DNA of 64,000 nucleotides from Eutreptiella sp. 'Long Island Sound 2002' (GCA_964036045.1 OZ038381.1:137732306-137796305); one strand, 5' to 3'. Counted from the first letter of the stretch, positions 54,801-64,000 are shown. The notes: generated by a model not told the origin, from the sequence alone. Program-made: numbers and translations.

Positions 54801-55477
54801 TCGGCACTCCCATTCACCTCTGCAATGGTGACATCTTCGCCAAATTTTGGTGTAACTTTTCGCTTCAAAAATTCTTCTGCACTTTTAAACCCTGCGTGCA
54901 AAAAACGAAATTCAGGACGCTCCAAGGGACCTGACTCCAGCAAAAAACAACGCCGATGACCTACGGGCGCCACCCTGTTCTTGCTAAGCCAAGGATGGCC
55001 CAAGTAAAGGTCATACTTTATGTCGGCACGGTAGAACCAGTCGCCCTTAAGGACAACTTCCTCCACATTACCTTCTTCCCAAAGGTCTTGAGCGACCAAA
55101 TGAGTGGATATATAACAACCGCGTTGTCCACCTGCGAGAGAATGTCCAGAAACTCCCTCGAGGGTAACAGGATAAAGCGAATCAATCACGCAGTCGTCGG
55201 GTAAGAAAGAATTGGATTGGAGATTTACCTCTGATCCATTGTCACACAAACAAGTGGCAAGGTGGAAATTTCCCTTGCAATCAGAGACCCACAGCTTTGT
55301 GACAAACTGACGAGCCCTGTGCTTGGACTGTACACCAACCTCGTCCACTACAACAGAAGGATCCGCTGCCGGATCCAGGGGAGAGGAGACAAGCGACCCT
55401 ACATCAAGTAATGGTCGAGATGGAATCTGGGGATCATGCCTGAAATCGCCTGGGGAGGGGCGATTTTCGTGGCTCCC
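51854..55477 (-). CDS. pol: E3 protease, RT and RNase H
   Basis: The frame is the same as the distal part of gag and opens directly after TAG 55480-55478; there is no ATG near its beginning (GTG at 55348). The retropepsin motif reads CDNGSEVNL near 55231-55250, with Asn where Thr or Ser is usual. RT: FSVLDPRHGFHQ near 53450 and YIDDIII at about 53235-53252. RNase H: IRTDASRYAIG near 52770 and TDHRSLEYW near 52530. It ends at TAA 51856-51854, where the integrase continues in the next frame. Confidence 0.9.
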   Translation of the reverse strand, partial: GSHENRPSPGDFRHDPQIPSRPLLDVGSLVSSPLDPAADPSVVVDEVGVQSKHRARQFVTKLWVSDCKGNFHLATCLCDNGSEVNLQSNSFLPDDCVIDSLYPVTLEGVSGHSLAGGQRGCYISTHLVAQDLWEEGNVEEVVLKGDWFYRADIKYDLYLGHPWLSKNRVAPVGHRRCFLLESGPLERPEFRFLHAGFKSAEEFLKRKVTPKFGEDVTIAEVNGSADYSRELECLRRDSQPRRPSRWHSSSYRVVDKWRDAICEYFHEHHSFWPQYDAFANRKNKRFDKHFSDAWTHKWDKKLWINPPFHLIQQVIHKIKQDKTQAILVVPLWDDKPWFQELQDICVDYIELPTKIKLYARDDTGPMPQRSWSSLAFLVDGKLSDSNSADSGTDSCVGSESEVERGTDDESFFSDFCPSDTQGDPTSNGSASSPSSPIRSTSKRIFSARAKKNFKSRRKFRVFYEKPPVEAFMDPFEELDHDENLWDVDTRPTYLQEAVDTDLFRDIRKKILPAKAEEVAKVFSTVIPGDQVDTELCSKSREKIFEERKDTTLSGKLIKDPPVRGQFGEAFIELREGYKAKKQRPYENHGHKHEILRKIIERNLREFGWLEGCMTSEWCCAPFTVPKPPPADQNTIDGWRMVVDFRNLNAETKADSQPLPLIEEEIAKRARGRLFSVLDPRHGFHQMPLRKDSRPLTCMCTPCGPVQWTVMPMGLKNAPSFFQRMMEDVLFSAHPELRAFVSVYIDDIIIATEGEGLTEAELVALHEKQLNQVLDILDANQLICGPKKGKLFLKSVEFCGSLLENGTRRPSPGKLVAIQKWKRPETITELRGFLGCCNFYHTFVPNYAKFAAPLTELLKVGRDAGKAGSKVRVKWTDKCDEAFHHLKAALCEVATLHVPQFDRPFYIRTDASRYAIGAVLEQVDEATGDHYPLAFWSRKLAPRQMQWSPREQETYAIICALKKYQSWVCTNRVEVLTDHRSLEYWATEHIDTVASPAGRRARWHEFLSLFDLHVSYLPGKHNTVADALSRWAYPASEGLQSTNIHGTEQDRHVVIEWDQEEKKLLRRECMQCAVKQHALPSHDITAFSDPAHAHEIGTKTLKVVEKVTDPSSGSVKRFDYTRRVSRFPLIQGIKRRDPAKTPPLPKDSLIIRVWTSDYLQDPMFKEVFGNLKSKDAHKDGIFSEYSLDGGKLWMEGKLLHQTPWPPEC

Positions 55478-56490
55478 CTAGGCGTTCTGACCTCCAGTGG
55501 ATGCGTTAACATTGTGAACACACCCTGATTCGTCGACCCACTCATCTTGGAACGGATCATCTGCTGGATTCAAGGCATTTTCAACGTAATCTCGATCCGC
55601 ATCGGACACCTGATCTGCACCTGAGACCTGATCCACACGATGGTTGCCCTTTCCACGTCCACGGCCACGGCCGCCGGATGATGGACCTCCACCGTCGCCA
55701 CGCCCTCTGCCCTTACCAGAGAAAGGGGTTCCCGAAGGATTTCCCTTACCTTTACCCTGGGATCCTGGAGCATTTCCCTTGTTTGTACCGGATTGAGGGG
55801 TTTGGCCTGGATTTCGATGGTCGCCTCCGGCGTTGCCATTGGGACTTTTCTGGCCGTTCGGCTGCACACCGGAGCCGGATGGAGTCCGATTTCCTGTGCC
55901 TTGGGACCCGCCAGGGCCTCCAGTATTTTTGTTTCCACCGGAGGAGGGCGAATTCCCTTTTCCAGCCTTCCCACCATGCACCTGTCTGTCATTCCTGTCT
56001 GAATTCTGCGAATTACTGACATTTTCACCAATCACCTTGTGATCGTAAGCAGACCATCGGTGATTACCAGTAGAATGCGTCTTAGCTCGGTTCGTAGAAC
56101 CTAAAAGAAGGCAGATGCTACAATGATCCTGAACATTCCGGGTGTCATTCACCTTTTTGTTGCCCTTTTGGGCCCCATTTTGGGTGTTTTGCTGGGAATT
56201 CTTGTTTCCCCCAAGACCCTCATGGAAATTTTGATTGGCGGCGTCAGCGAGCCGCTCAACCTCTTCCCACAGTTCCTGCGGGGTGAACGAAAACACCCAT
56301 TTCCTGGCCTTCAGGCGATGGCCGTGGAAACTTACTCCCCTGTTGAGGACTTGGACAAACAAGTCCCGATCCTCGTGTTCATTAAACTTGATTTTCCACG
56401 TGTTTTCAGTGAATTTCACCTTGGTAAGCACGTGGGGGAACACTTTTGAAGTGATTCCCTGACGGAAAACCTGTTGGCCGAGGCATCGAA
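55478..56490 (-). pseudogene. gag: E3 Gag, C-terminal part
   Basis: After a shift near 56480 the frame continues with capsid C-terminal and nucleocapsid-like sequence. The zinc-knuckle-like motif is C-X2-C-X11-H-X4-H near 56100-56165, lacking the usual final Cys. A Gly/Asn/Ser/Gln-rich basic tail ends at TAG 55480-55478, the presumed readthrough codon. Confidence 0.8.
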
Positions 56491-58512
56491 GCCTTCGACC
56501 TCCGCCCACCAGGTCTTGACCTTTTCTTCGGATTGTTTATTCCGAAGGGTGGCGGCAGTTTCGGAGGGGATCTTGTCAAAAATCAGATTTTTCAGCTCGG
56601 CACTAGAAAATTTTTCGCCTGAATGTTCAGATTCTTCCACTAGATTCCAGAAGCGCTGTCTCTTGTCTTGCACTTCGTGCAAGATTAATCGAGAGAATGA
56701 AGGAAAATTCTTCAACATCTGGTGGTAATGGTCCTCTGGCAGCCGGGATCCACGTACCTCCAACTGTTCCCACACCTCATCAAAGGTAAGGGGAGAACTT
56801 GAATCTTCACGATCACTCCAGGTCCTGAGCCAAGTGTTGGCCGGCGCTCCCTCAAGGCAGTCCAAGAGGGCCATCAGGAACTGATCATCTTGGAGTTTTT
56901 GAGTCTTAACCCACAGTCTAAATTCCCGTTGGAACTGAGGCCAACGTCTGGGGTTTCCATTATACTTCGGTTGCTTGGCAACCTGACGAAGTCGCAATGA
57001 AGTGGGATTAAGAAGCGAATCCAGCCCAACACCGGCCGTAATGGCAGACACCTTGGCGGCATCATTCGCCACACCAGCTCCGGCAAGGGTCTGGGCGAGC
57101 AACAGCTGGGCTAATGCATTGGAATCAGCAGCAGGAGGGGCAGTACGGGAGGCAGTTCGCTTGGCATTCTGAGCCTCAGTCCTAGCCTTCGCCGTCCTAC
57201 TCTGAGATCGAGAGATTGTAACCCTTTCCTTTAGCTTGGTCCTGCTGATCCTTGCGTCGGTGGTCTTAGAGTCCACCGAAGGAGCAATCGAAAAAATTTC
57301 TGTCGCCTCCTCCGACGGTTCTGTTGTTTGTTCCACCGATGATGCGCCCTCAGACCTCATGTGTGTCTTGAAAAGATCTTTAATTCCCAGTGTTTGAATG
57401 ATGAGTTGCATTTGATCCTTGAGCAATTGGAGCTCAGTATCTCGCTCGGATCTGCAAGAGCAGTCGGCAGGACAGTACATACCGTGTCCTGAAGGGCCTG
57501 AGCAGGCTGTCGGACCGCTAATCTCAGTGGTCCGCAGCCAGGAGTCCACTTGGGGAGCTCCTTCAGCCCTGATTTCCAGGCTTGCCTGCCTGGCTGCCTC
57601 TGAAATTCCTTCCTCAACCGCGGCGGCTAGATCGTCGCGGATGGAAGCAGGGGGATGAGGGGCGGAGGGCCCGGCAACAGGTGCCTTGGTCTTCTCCTTC
57701 GGGAAGGGGCTTGCCTCCCAGATCTGCAAAAAAATGGCAAAAGAGTCATCTTCTTGAGAACGCCACCACATCCTGGTATTAATTTCTTCTTGAAGAAGGA
57801 AAAAATATTCGAATAAAAAATCAGAGGCGATTCTTTCTTGTCCAATCAGCTTAGACGTGGCTAATAGACAAAGGGCCTCAAGCGCCTCAAGGTTACGGGT
57901 CACTTCTGAAGACAAATGGTCGTCCCATTGTGCCCAAGAGGCTGGTCGATTATAGCTAGGTACCTCACCTGGACCACCGATCTCAATGTCGTTCAGATCG
58001 GCGTCGATGGTCTCAAAATGTGGACATTGGTAAGGAGTATTGGTACCTGCCAGGTCCGTAAGCTCCACCGGAGCGTTGCCATCGGCGTAGGCTGGCAGAT
58101 TCCAGCTGCTTGATGGCCAATTTCGACTGGGATCTTGATGGTAATCTGGGCCTCCACAGCTGCTGATTTGTGCCCTTCTTGGGCAGCTTGGGCTTGCGCA
58201 AGGCATTCCTCTCAAGGCCTCGTTCGCACAGCACCAGGGCAACGTAATCGTTACTTCTCCAGGGGCGGCGGAGTCTACGGGGCCGTACTGGGGAGCTAAC
58301 TGTGGTTGGGACACCAAAGGAACAACATTCAGGTAGCCTCTGCTACCATGAAAGTGCTGCCCTGGGTCGATGTTTGTGCCGGAGGGCTCGGGGCCGGCAA
58401 GACCAGTGGGGCAGGCACGCGAGGAGTCTCCCTGGACGTTGTTATTGGGGGTAGAACCGGATACTCGAACACCAACGGAGGCGAGAGCAGCGACAACAGA
58501 AGCAAGGTCCAT
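56416..58512 (-). pseudogene. gag: E3 Gag, N-terminal and capsid part
   Basis: The ATG at 58512 lies in the 5' LTR and the frame passes through the primer binding site. A short helical region follows CSCRSERD near 57450. The retrotransposon Gag region is near 56500-57000 (YNGNPRRWPQFQREFRLWV, then LEGAPANTW). The frame runs out at 56416 after a shift near 56480 relative to the downstream Gag frame; a single inserted or deleted base explains it. Confidence 0.85.
58331..58348 (-). other. E3 primer binding site
   Basis: The complement of TGGTAGCAGAGGC ends at 58348, directly abutting the 5' LTR. It is the same initiator-Met-type primer as in E1 and E2. Confidence 0.85.
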
Positions 58513-58880
58513 GCTGATTGTTATCCGGCAGAAAATCCCAGTCTATGAAGAAAATTGATGCGGATTATTCTATGCACATCTGAGTGTCCATATCTGTCTG
58601 AAAAGATTTAAATAAATCCAATTATGAAAAATGTTTGGCCGATCTGGCCCGCGAGCGCGCGTCAGCGGCAAATGGCGATTCCAGCTAAATGATCGGAACG
58701 CGGCGGATTTACGGGGAATGGACCGCGGAATCAAATCCGGCATATCAGAAATATATAGGAAATATCCTGAGACTGAGCTGCGAGGCGGCGATTCCGCCGA
58801 AGCAAAGAAAATGACCAAAATGTAGCCAATCTGGAAAGAATGTCTGAAAATCTGAGCAGATGGGGCTAGCCGCACTTACA
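58349..58880 (-). repeat. E3 5' LTR
   Basis: 532 bp, bounded by the primer binding site on the left and TGGCA on the right. The 5' end of the gag frame lies in it. Confidence 0.95.
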
Positions 58881-59739
58881 TGGCACAAAAGTGCTCATCA
58901 ATACATTGAACAATTTGTTGCTTGAATAGGGCGTTGTCTATCCTAGTGAGAGAGGCCGCTAAATTTTTCACGTTGGCAACCACGGGTGTCAACATCTCTC
59001 CGTTGTCCATTACTTTTAGATTAAAACAATCCACCAAAAACTTCTCAAGTGTGTCTGCCCGCAACCCTGTACGATAACCAAGGATCACGATGTTGTATCT
59101 TTGTACCTCGCTGGCATCGTTCCAGTCCACGGCAGCATGCAGCTTCGGCGGTTCATCATCACGAAGGACTTCTACTTCCTCGGCATCCGCTTCGTCAATA
59201 GCATCATTCACACGAGCTCTACCAATGCATGCTGCCATGAACTTATTGTACTCCGGGAAAACACTCTTGTTTGATGGTGTGATTGGTTGTGTGTCCAGTG
59301 CACAACTATACACCCGTCCAAGCCCATTGACATAAGTTCGAAAGTTGGTAGGCTTTTGAACTCTAACCCGCTTCCGTTCCTCATAAAGTGCTGCTCGCTC
59401 CTTGATGCAACTCTCCTGCTTTTCTTTTGCATCAAACAATTGTGTTGGCTCAGGCACAAATTTGCCAAGGCCAACGAGCCATTCATCTAGTGACGAGTAA
59501 TGTGCTCCCTTGGTAGTCCGAAGATTTTCAAATTGCAGTGCAAGGTGGATTGCACCCACATCCACCTTCCCGGTACCGTTTGGTTGGGCATTAATGTCAG
59601 CATCATCGAAAAGGTCCACAAAACGAGTTGCGTCGCCGTGAGATTGTTGTTTCGGTTCCTTTTGGGACGTGAGAACTTCAACAAAACGCTCCACAGTTTG
59701 TGCCGCAGGAGCAAGAGACTCCAACAACTTTTGTTGTTG
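58881..59739 (-). pseudogene. Tyrosine-recombinase-like protein, N-terminal half (split by E3)
   Basis: Open on the - strand from just after a TAG near 59742 (ATGAACTAGCAACAACAA), so the true 5' end is either upstream across an intron acceptor (CTAG before CAACAA) or lost to a nonsense change. The body contains SALDTQPITPSNK-like loops and, near 59050-59080, GYRTGLRADTLEKF, matching box I of tyrosine recombinases with its catalytic Arg. The frame reaches the E3 target site in the middle of QCIDEHFCA and continues at 48108. Confidence 0.6.
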
Positions 59740-60100
59740 CTAGTTCATGTTGCGAGGAAGAAATAGTCTACATGTTGAATTACCAAAAACTGGAAGAGAA
59801 TTTATGTTGAAATGATTAAAAACCACAAGACGACGACGCAATTCCGTTCTTTCTACCTATCTTTCCTCCTCAATGCAAATTACATGTTTTATGAATTATT
59901 CCTCACATCACAACGATGTCATCATTGACACCTACGGTTACTTTTGGGTACAATAGCGGTTTTTTCGGTTAAAAAATGGACATTGTTGCTAATAGGCTCA
60001 CTGGAACCGCTTCGGAAAGGCGGTTTCATTGATTGGTCACAACCCTAGGTGATTGTGTTGTTTGCGGTGGTTAATCTACAAATTTGATGATTTGCTACAT
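59740..60100. other. Unassigned AT-rich spacer
   Basis: Upstream side of the recombinase gene; no recognisable gene. It may hold its promoter or a 5' exon. Confidence 0.35.
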
Positions 60101-60102
60101 GC

Positions 60103-60201
60103 CCCAGGGATATCAGCAGATATCCGGGGCATATGACCCAGGATATCACCGCTGCTGTATCCCGGGTCATATGCCCCGCATATCTGCGGATATCCTCGGG
60201 C
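60103..60201. repeat. GATATC/CATATG foldback, copy 2
   Basis: Arms 60103-60146 and 60157-60201 are inverted repeats with a few mismatches around a loop of about 10 bases. They share GATATCCGGGGCATATGACCC with the foldback at 45720. Confidence 0.85.
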
Positions 60202-60489
60202 CCATGCCCCGGATATAACACCATGGCTTCGCGAAGAGGCGCACTATTGCATGGGTGCAGACCCTTGTAAATCCTTGCAGGGTTGCCTCACACAGTGTTG
60301 CACCTCAAGAAATCGCAGGGCAGGAGGGTGAAAAACAATCACTCCGTTGTGAACTGAGCGCAGCAATTCTATTTGTTTCAGCAAAGGCCTCAGGTTAATG
60401 GGGTCCCCTCATTGTAGCCCTGAACAATGAAGGTCTCTTGCGACATGTCGTTTCGAAACGTAGGGAACATGCACATACCTCTAGACCAA

Positions 60490-60930
60490 ACAGCTGCCAT
60501 ACCACGTAACGCGTAGGCGGTGTGTACGAACTGCGTACGCACCAGCAGATCAACACGTGCGCGTCGGTAATCTAACGCGTACGCGTTGGTAAGCTGACCC
60601 GTACGCGTTAAGTTACTAACGCGTACACATTGGATTAGCAACGCGTACGCGTCGAAACACCAACACGTACGCGCCGCGCACCCAACGCGTACGCGTTGCA
60701 CTGCCAACGCGTACGTGTCAAAGGACAGTCTGAAAGCAAGGTTTTGGGAAATTGAGTATGGCTTTCCGGACACTCTGTGGAGAGAGAAGGGGACCTACGG
60801 TTGGCAATGTCTGCAGTGGCACCCAGTGGTACAGGGGAAGTGCAAAAAGGGGTTGGGTTGGGTAAGGTGATACCCCACACATGAATTTTCCATGAAAAAT
60901 GATAAATTTCCAACAAAGAGAAAACCAACG
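60490..60930. repeat. ACGCGTACGCG palindrome island 4
   Basis: Eleven or so CGTACGCG/CGTACACA words are spaced 15-30 bp apart at 60500-60720, with one outlier (CGCGTACGAG) at 60929. On the - strand GAGGTATGTGC near 60475 is a good splice-donor match. Confidence 0.8.
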
Positions 60931-60955
60931 CGTACGAGTTAAGATTTCGATATGC

Positions 60956-61067
60956 AAAACGGGCTATTAACCCGTTCTACCGGCAGTAAAACGGGCTGTA
61001 CGAGGCACGTAGCTTCGTGCCTCGTACAGCCCGTTTTACTGTCGGTAAAACGGGTTAATAGCCCGTT
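60956..61067. repeat. Near-perfect 54-bp-arm foldback
   Basis: AAAACGGGCTATTAACCCG and the following 35 bases are mirrored by the complementary arm ending at 61067, with a loop of about 6 bases (TAGCTT) and two or three mismatches. A third AGCCCGTTTTTTTT lies at 61090. Confidence 0.93.
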
Positions 61068-61139
61068 TTTTTTAAAAGGGGGTTATTATAGCCCGTTTTT
61101 TTTGGGAGAAAAACGTGTTAACCAGACCAACGTTAAGGT

Positions 61140-61495
61140 AGTTGTTTCCCTTGACACATTGCAAGAGGCAAAGCAAAAGCAAAGCGGAAGAAATGAAATA
61201 TTGCATGACATGAGTAACAAACAGTGGGTCTCTCATCGCTCTGGTCGGGCTGGACTCCGACATGGGGGTGGGTCTCTTAAATGGCCATTTGCTGGTGGGT
61301 CTGCTGTCGAGGGGGGCGGAGTACCCCATTTTGGGCTCTTGGGGTATACGGCCGTATACTCAAGGCACCAATACCCCAGTATTCGGCCGTATACCCCGAG
61401 GTACAGAGATGTACATTATGGACCTGGAAAACCACTGTGTCATGTTGTCACTTCGCCGGTAAACGGTAAAAAACGTGTGAGGAGTTAGGCCTTGG
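61140..61495 (+). other. Unassigned stretch with GGCCGTATAC words
   Basis: Palindromic GTATACGGCCGTATAC near 61345 and partial copies near 61380-61395. A frame through it (61072-61488) has no recognisable domain. Confidence 0.4.
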
Positions 61496-61915
61496 GGTCT
61501 TTTCCTATGTTTCAATGGTGCTCTCTACTTTGTATTGAGCATTTGTTGGAAGGTTACTAGTACATGAGTGCACGGTTTTGAATTTTCTCTGGAACTTTGT
61601 TGGAAATTCCAAATTTCATGTGGTCACTTTTGGGCCATGGCAAAGCTAGGCACGGCCGCATACTTAGAGTATACAGCCGTATACTGGGAGTATTTGTTTG
61701 CCCCATGTGGTTGTTTGAACTTGAAAAATTACATTGCTGTGCCTTTTGTGCCCATCTTCTTTAAATTGCATGCTTTGCCTTGGCGAAACAATTGCACACC
61801 ATTTGAAACTAACCTAGGCTCATACTTTATTCATGATTTCAATGTATGTCTCCATATGTGTCCATTTCAATCCATATTATGTTTGTAACTACGAAGTAAA
61901 GGCCGAAAGTGTTTC
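61496..61915. other. Unassigned spacer with one more GTATAC palindrome
   Basis: GAGTATACAGCCGTATACTG lies at about 61668-61687. An ORF of 106 codons spans 61568-61888 but has no motif. Confidence 0.35.
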
Positions 61916-63200
61916 TCAACTAAAAATCAGGTAAAAACTAGGGAAACTAGGGAATTCAACAACTTGCTTTTTGTTTGTTTGCTGGCCTTTCCCTTTCTTA
62001 GAACTGGTAACGGACAAATTTGCATGCAAATAGGCTCTTTTATACGCGCAAAATTTCGGTAAATGCCTTTGAAAAAATGCCTGGTAGGAGGCCTCCTCCT
62101 CCTCTTGTTTTTTCTCCTCGGGGCGCGCTTCGCCTTGTTGTGCTCGTGCTCGTTTCTCCTGCTGTTTTTTCTCTTTTTCATCTTGATCTCGGCGCATATC
62201 TTCAATGCAATCATCACTATTCAATGCACCGCCGTCCGCGAGCACTATATCCAACCGCCGAGGTTTCTGCAGCCCGGTACCATCACTCTTCGGTTTCCAC
62301 ACCTGCTTCCGGACTTTTGGACCGGGGGACACTTGCGTGCTACTCGTCGTCATACCAGGTGGTGACCCACACCCCGCGGATACGGTATGGGCGGAGGAGG
62401 AAGGAGCGGAAGGGGCGGACAAAGGGGACACACGCGACAAAGGGGACGAGGGAGAGGGTGGCATAGGAGGAGGAACGACACATACCCGCGGCAGTGTGAT
62501 CATCAATGTATGTGGCTAGTTGTTGCTCGATTTCCATAGCCAAAGCGGGCTTCCGACCCATTTTTTGCACACCGTTCTTGAGCCTAGTTAGCCTAGATTT
62601 AACCGCTCCTTTGGTAACCCGGTGACGACCAACCTTTTCAAGACCAATCTCACCTTTGAGCACCCGGACCGCGGCACGATCAACTGCGGACATCTTACGA
62701 TCCTTGCCTTCCAAGAAGCGTAATGGCAAATGACAGAAATAGGAACGGAAGCGGGGATGGAGCAATTGTTCAACCGGGTTGAGAGCAGGTTGCGTGCTAG
62801 ATTGGGCCCCGGGGTCCTTGGTAATTGGACTTTGTGTCTCCAATTTACGTGCTTGGGCATCCTCAACACCTTTCGCTGTTTATTGCAATGCCCGACGTTG
62901 TCGTTCCGTTCTTGGACCCCGGGGACCAAAGTAAAGACACGCACGTGACGAGAGATTCTCTATAGCAAGTTGCAAGTAGGCCGAGACTCCTTTTGCCGCC
63001 TCATGCTTCGGCCGACCACTAGCATTCAGCTCTGGTTGGGCATCCATTGTGGCATCTGCCCGTTGATCGGTGGCACTAGGATGATGGTCATCCAAATGCT
63101 CATCGTCGTCGGGTTGAGAGCAAGGAACAACTTCCCACTCCTCGTCTTCCCCAAAACTGGTTTTCTTTGGTGTGGCAATGCCTTCGTTGCTGCTTGGCAC
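61916..63200 (-). pseudogene. Decayed gene with a transposase-type helix-turn-helix
   Basis: On the - strand an acidic segment (EDEEWEVVPCSQPDDDEH) leads to an in-frame TAA at 62882-62880, then the same frame continues for about 165 codons. Near 62560 MGRKPALAMEIEQQLATYI resembles the second helix-turn-helix of pogo/Jerky-like and other DDE transposases. GCGGGTATGTG after it is a good splice donor. A downstream frame (to 61916) is Pro/Ser then Lys/Glu/Gln rich. No DDE catalytic region is seen in this window, so it may be a transposase N-terminus or a host gene. Confidence 0.4.
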
Positions 63201-63820
63201 TGATTCTGCTGGTCATCACTCCCAAGAGAGTGCTCTCGACTCAACCCATCCTCACTCTCATCACTTGCGACCCCCAAAAGGTTGGATGTCGTCATAAATG
63301 GTTCCAATGGTGCAGACCACTTAAATTCCAAGTGAAATTGTTTGGGTTGTTGCATTGTGTGTCCTTTTGTTGGGGATTTCTCCTTGGACAACATTGGAAA
63401 AAAGGGAGAAAACCTTTGCGGCAACACGAGTTGCGAACGGAGGGAGCTACCAGCGATCGCACCGCCCACAATTTCAGGGTGGAATCCTCCCCCCTGCCCA
63501 GCCTGGGTCCTAACCTAGCCGCAGGCATCGATCCTGCAGCAATCCGTGCTGCCGATCGCCCACACGAAGCGCCACTGTGAAGAGCGCAGATTTTGCGCTA
63601 TCATTTGGCAGATCGCAATTTTAGCGCATCGCTGAAGGTCTGACCTTCTGGCGGCTCTAAATCAGGCTATCTGGCACCAAATCCCAAAAATTTTATATAG
63701 GCCAGTAGTATGGGTTTCAATCTGGAGATCTGTCAAAAAAAATCCAGAAAAGACCACAAAATCCAAGAGAAATCCTTGGGACTGTGAAGGACGGGCGCTT
63801 TTGCGCCGGCATTCGGCAAA
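63201..63820. other. Unassigned stretch
   Basis: No gene recognised. Reverse frames near 63026-63528 are weakly protein-like and may be further 5' pieces of the preceding gene. Around 63580-63660 TTGCGCTATCATTTGGC-like words are repeated loosely. Confidence 0.3.
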
Positions 63821-63821
63821 T

Positions 63822-64000
63822 CACCCTAAGTAAAAAGGGCATTCACCTGGATTTTGCGCGCGTTAAAGAGGCATTTTGCGTTCGGAGTGAAGAATACATG
63901 GTAAGTAAAGCGCATTTACCTGGATTTTTTTGCGTTCCGAGTGAAAAAATACCTGGTACGTAAATAGGGCATTTACCTGGATTTTGCGTGCATAAAAGGG
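63822..64000. repeat. Start of a tandem repeat, period about 70-75 bp
   Basis: GGGCATTCACCTGGATTTTGCG, GCGCATTTACCTGG and GGGCATTTACCTGG recur near 63838, 63910 and 63969, alternating with GAGTGAA(A)AATACNTGGTA. The array runs off the window. Confidence 0.75.

Larger units (their letters stand above)
48109..58880 (-). mobile_element. E3: Ty3/gypsy chromovirus of a second family
   Basis: 532-bp LTRs at 48109-48640 (3') and 58349-58880 (5') differ at about two positions, so the insertion is recent. The 5-bp target duplication TGGCA is at 48104-48108 and 58881-58885. On the - strand the order is gag, TAG, protease-RT-RNase H, integrase, chromodomain. The LTRs begin TGTAAGTGC and end GCACTTTCA. 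Two frameshifts (gag near 56480 and a C6 run at 51863-51868) make the copy non-autonomous unless they are recoded. Confidence 0.95.

Overview
The window is a repeat-dominated stretch of a eukaryotic genome with almost no ordinary gene space. The long LTR retrotransposons are Ty3/gypsy chromoviruses (RT, RNase H and integrase followed by a chromodomain). Several short genes show GT-AG introns. There are no ribosome binding sites or operons. A plant-lineage host (streptophyte alga or land plant) is the best guess, possibly a charophyte, but no single locus proves it. All sequence comparisons here were made by eye.

Layout. 1-12225: chromovirus E1 on the + strand, with its 5' LTR cut by the window edge (LTR about 2.36 kb; internal gag and pro-pol). 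12226-27594: old accessory DNA. It holds a 375-bp tandem duplication, broken small genes, a very long TTGTG/CACAA inverted microsatellite, a ~950-bp higher-order tandem array carrying tRNA-derived modules, a two-exon gene fragment, two phytanoyl-CoA-dioxygenase-like genes, and a 724-bp TIR element (MITE) lodged in a coiled-coil gene. 27595-43660: chromovirus E2, same family as E1 but on the - strand, with a 4-bp target duplication CTAG. A 2.88-kb non-autonomous LTR element (34874-37753, target duplication ATAG) is nested in its pol. 43661-48108: a TET/JBP-like dioxygenase ORF, an unrecognised gene, a 1.08-kb TIR element full of TTATCGCGCGATAA palindromes, and the 3' half of a tyrosine-recombinase-like gene. 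48109-58880: chromovirus E3, a different family on the - strand (532-bp LTRs, target duplication TGGCA), inserted inside that recombinase gene. 58881-64000: the 5' half of the recombinase gene, several foldback palindromes, a degenerate transposase-like gene and the edge of another tandem repeat.

How the parts relate. In E1, E2 and E3 gag and pol lie in the same frame, separated by one TAG followed by a predicted RNA structure, so stop-codon readthrough is the likely route to Gag-Pol. In all three the gag reading frame opens inside the LTR. Because of this, the 3' LTR of E3 supplies a start codon and about 55 codons in frame with the recombinase C-terminal half, giving a 335-codon chimeric ORF. 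E1 and E2 carry different disabling lesions. The single-copy spaces are studded with islands of short palindromes (ACGCGTACGCG, GGCGCGCC, TTATCGCGCGATAA, GATATC/CATATG, TTCGTACGAA, GGCCGTATAC). One of these islands lies within an intron.
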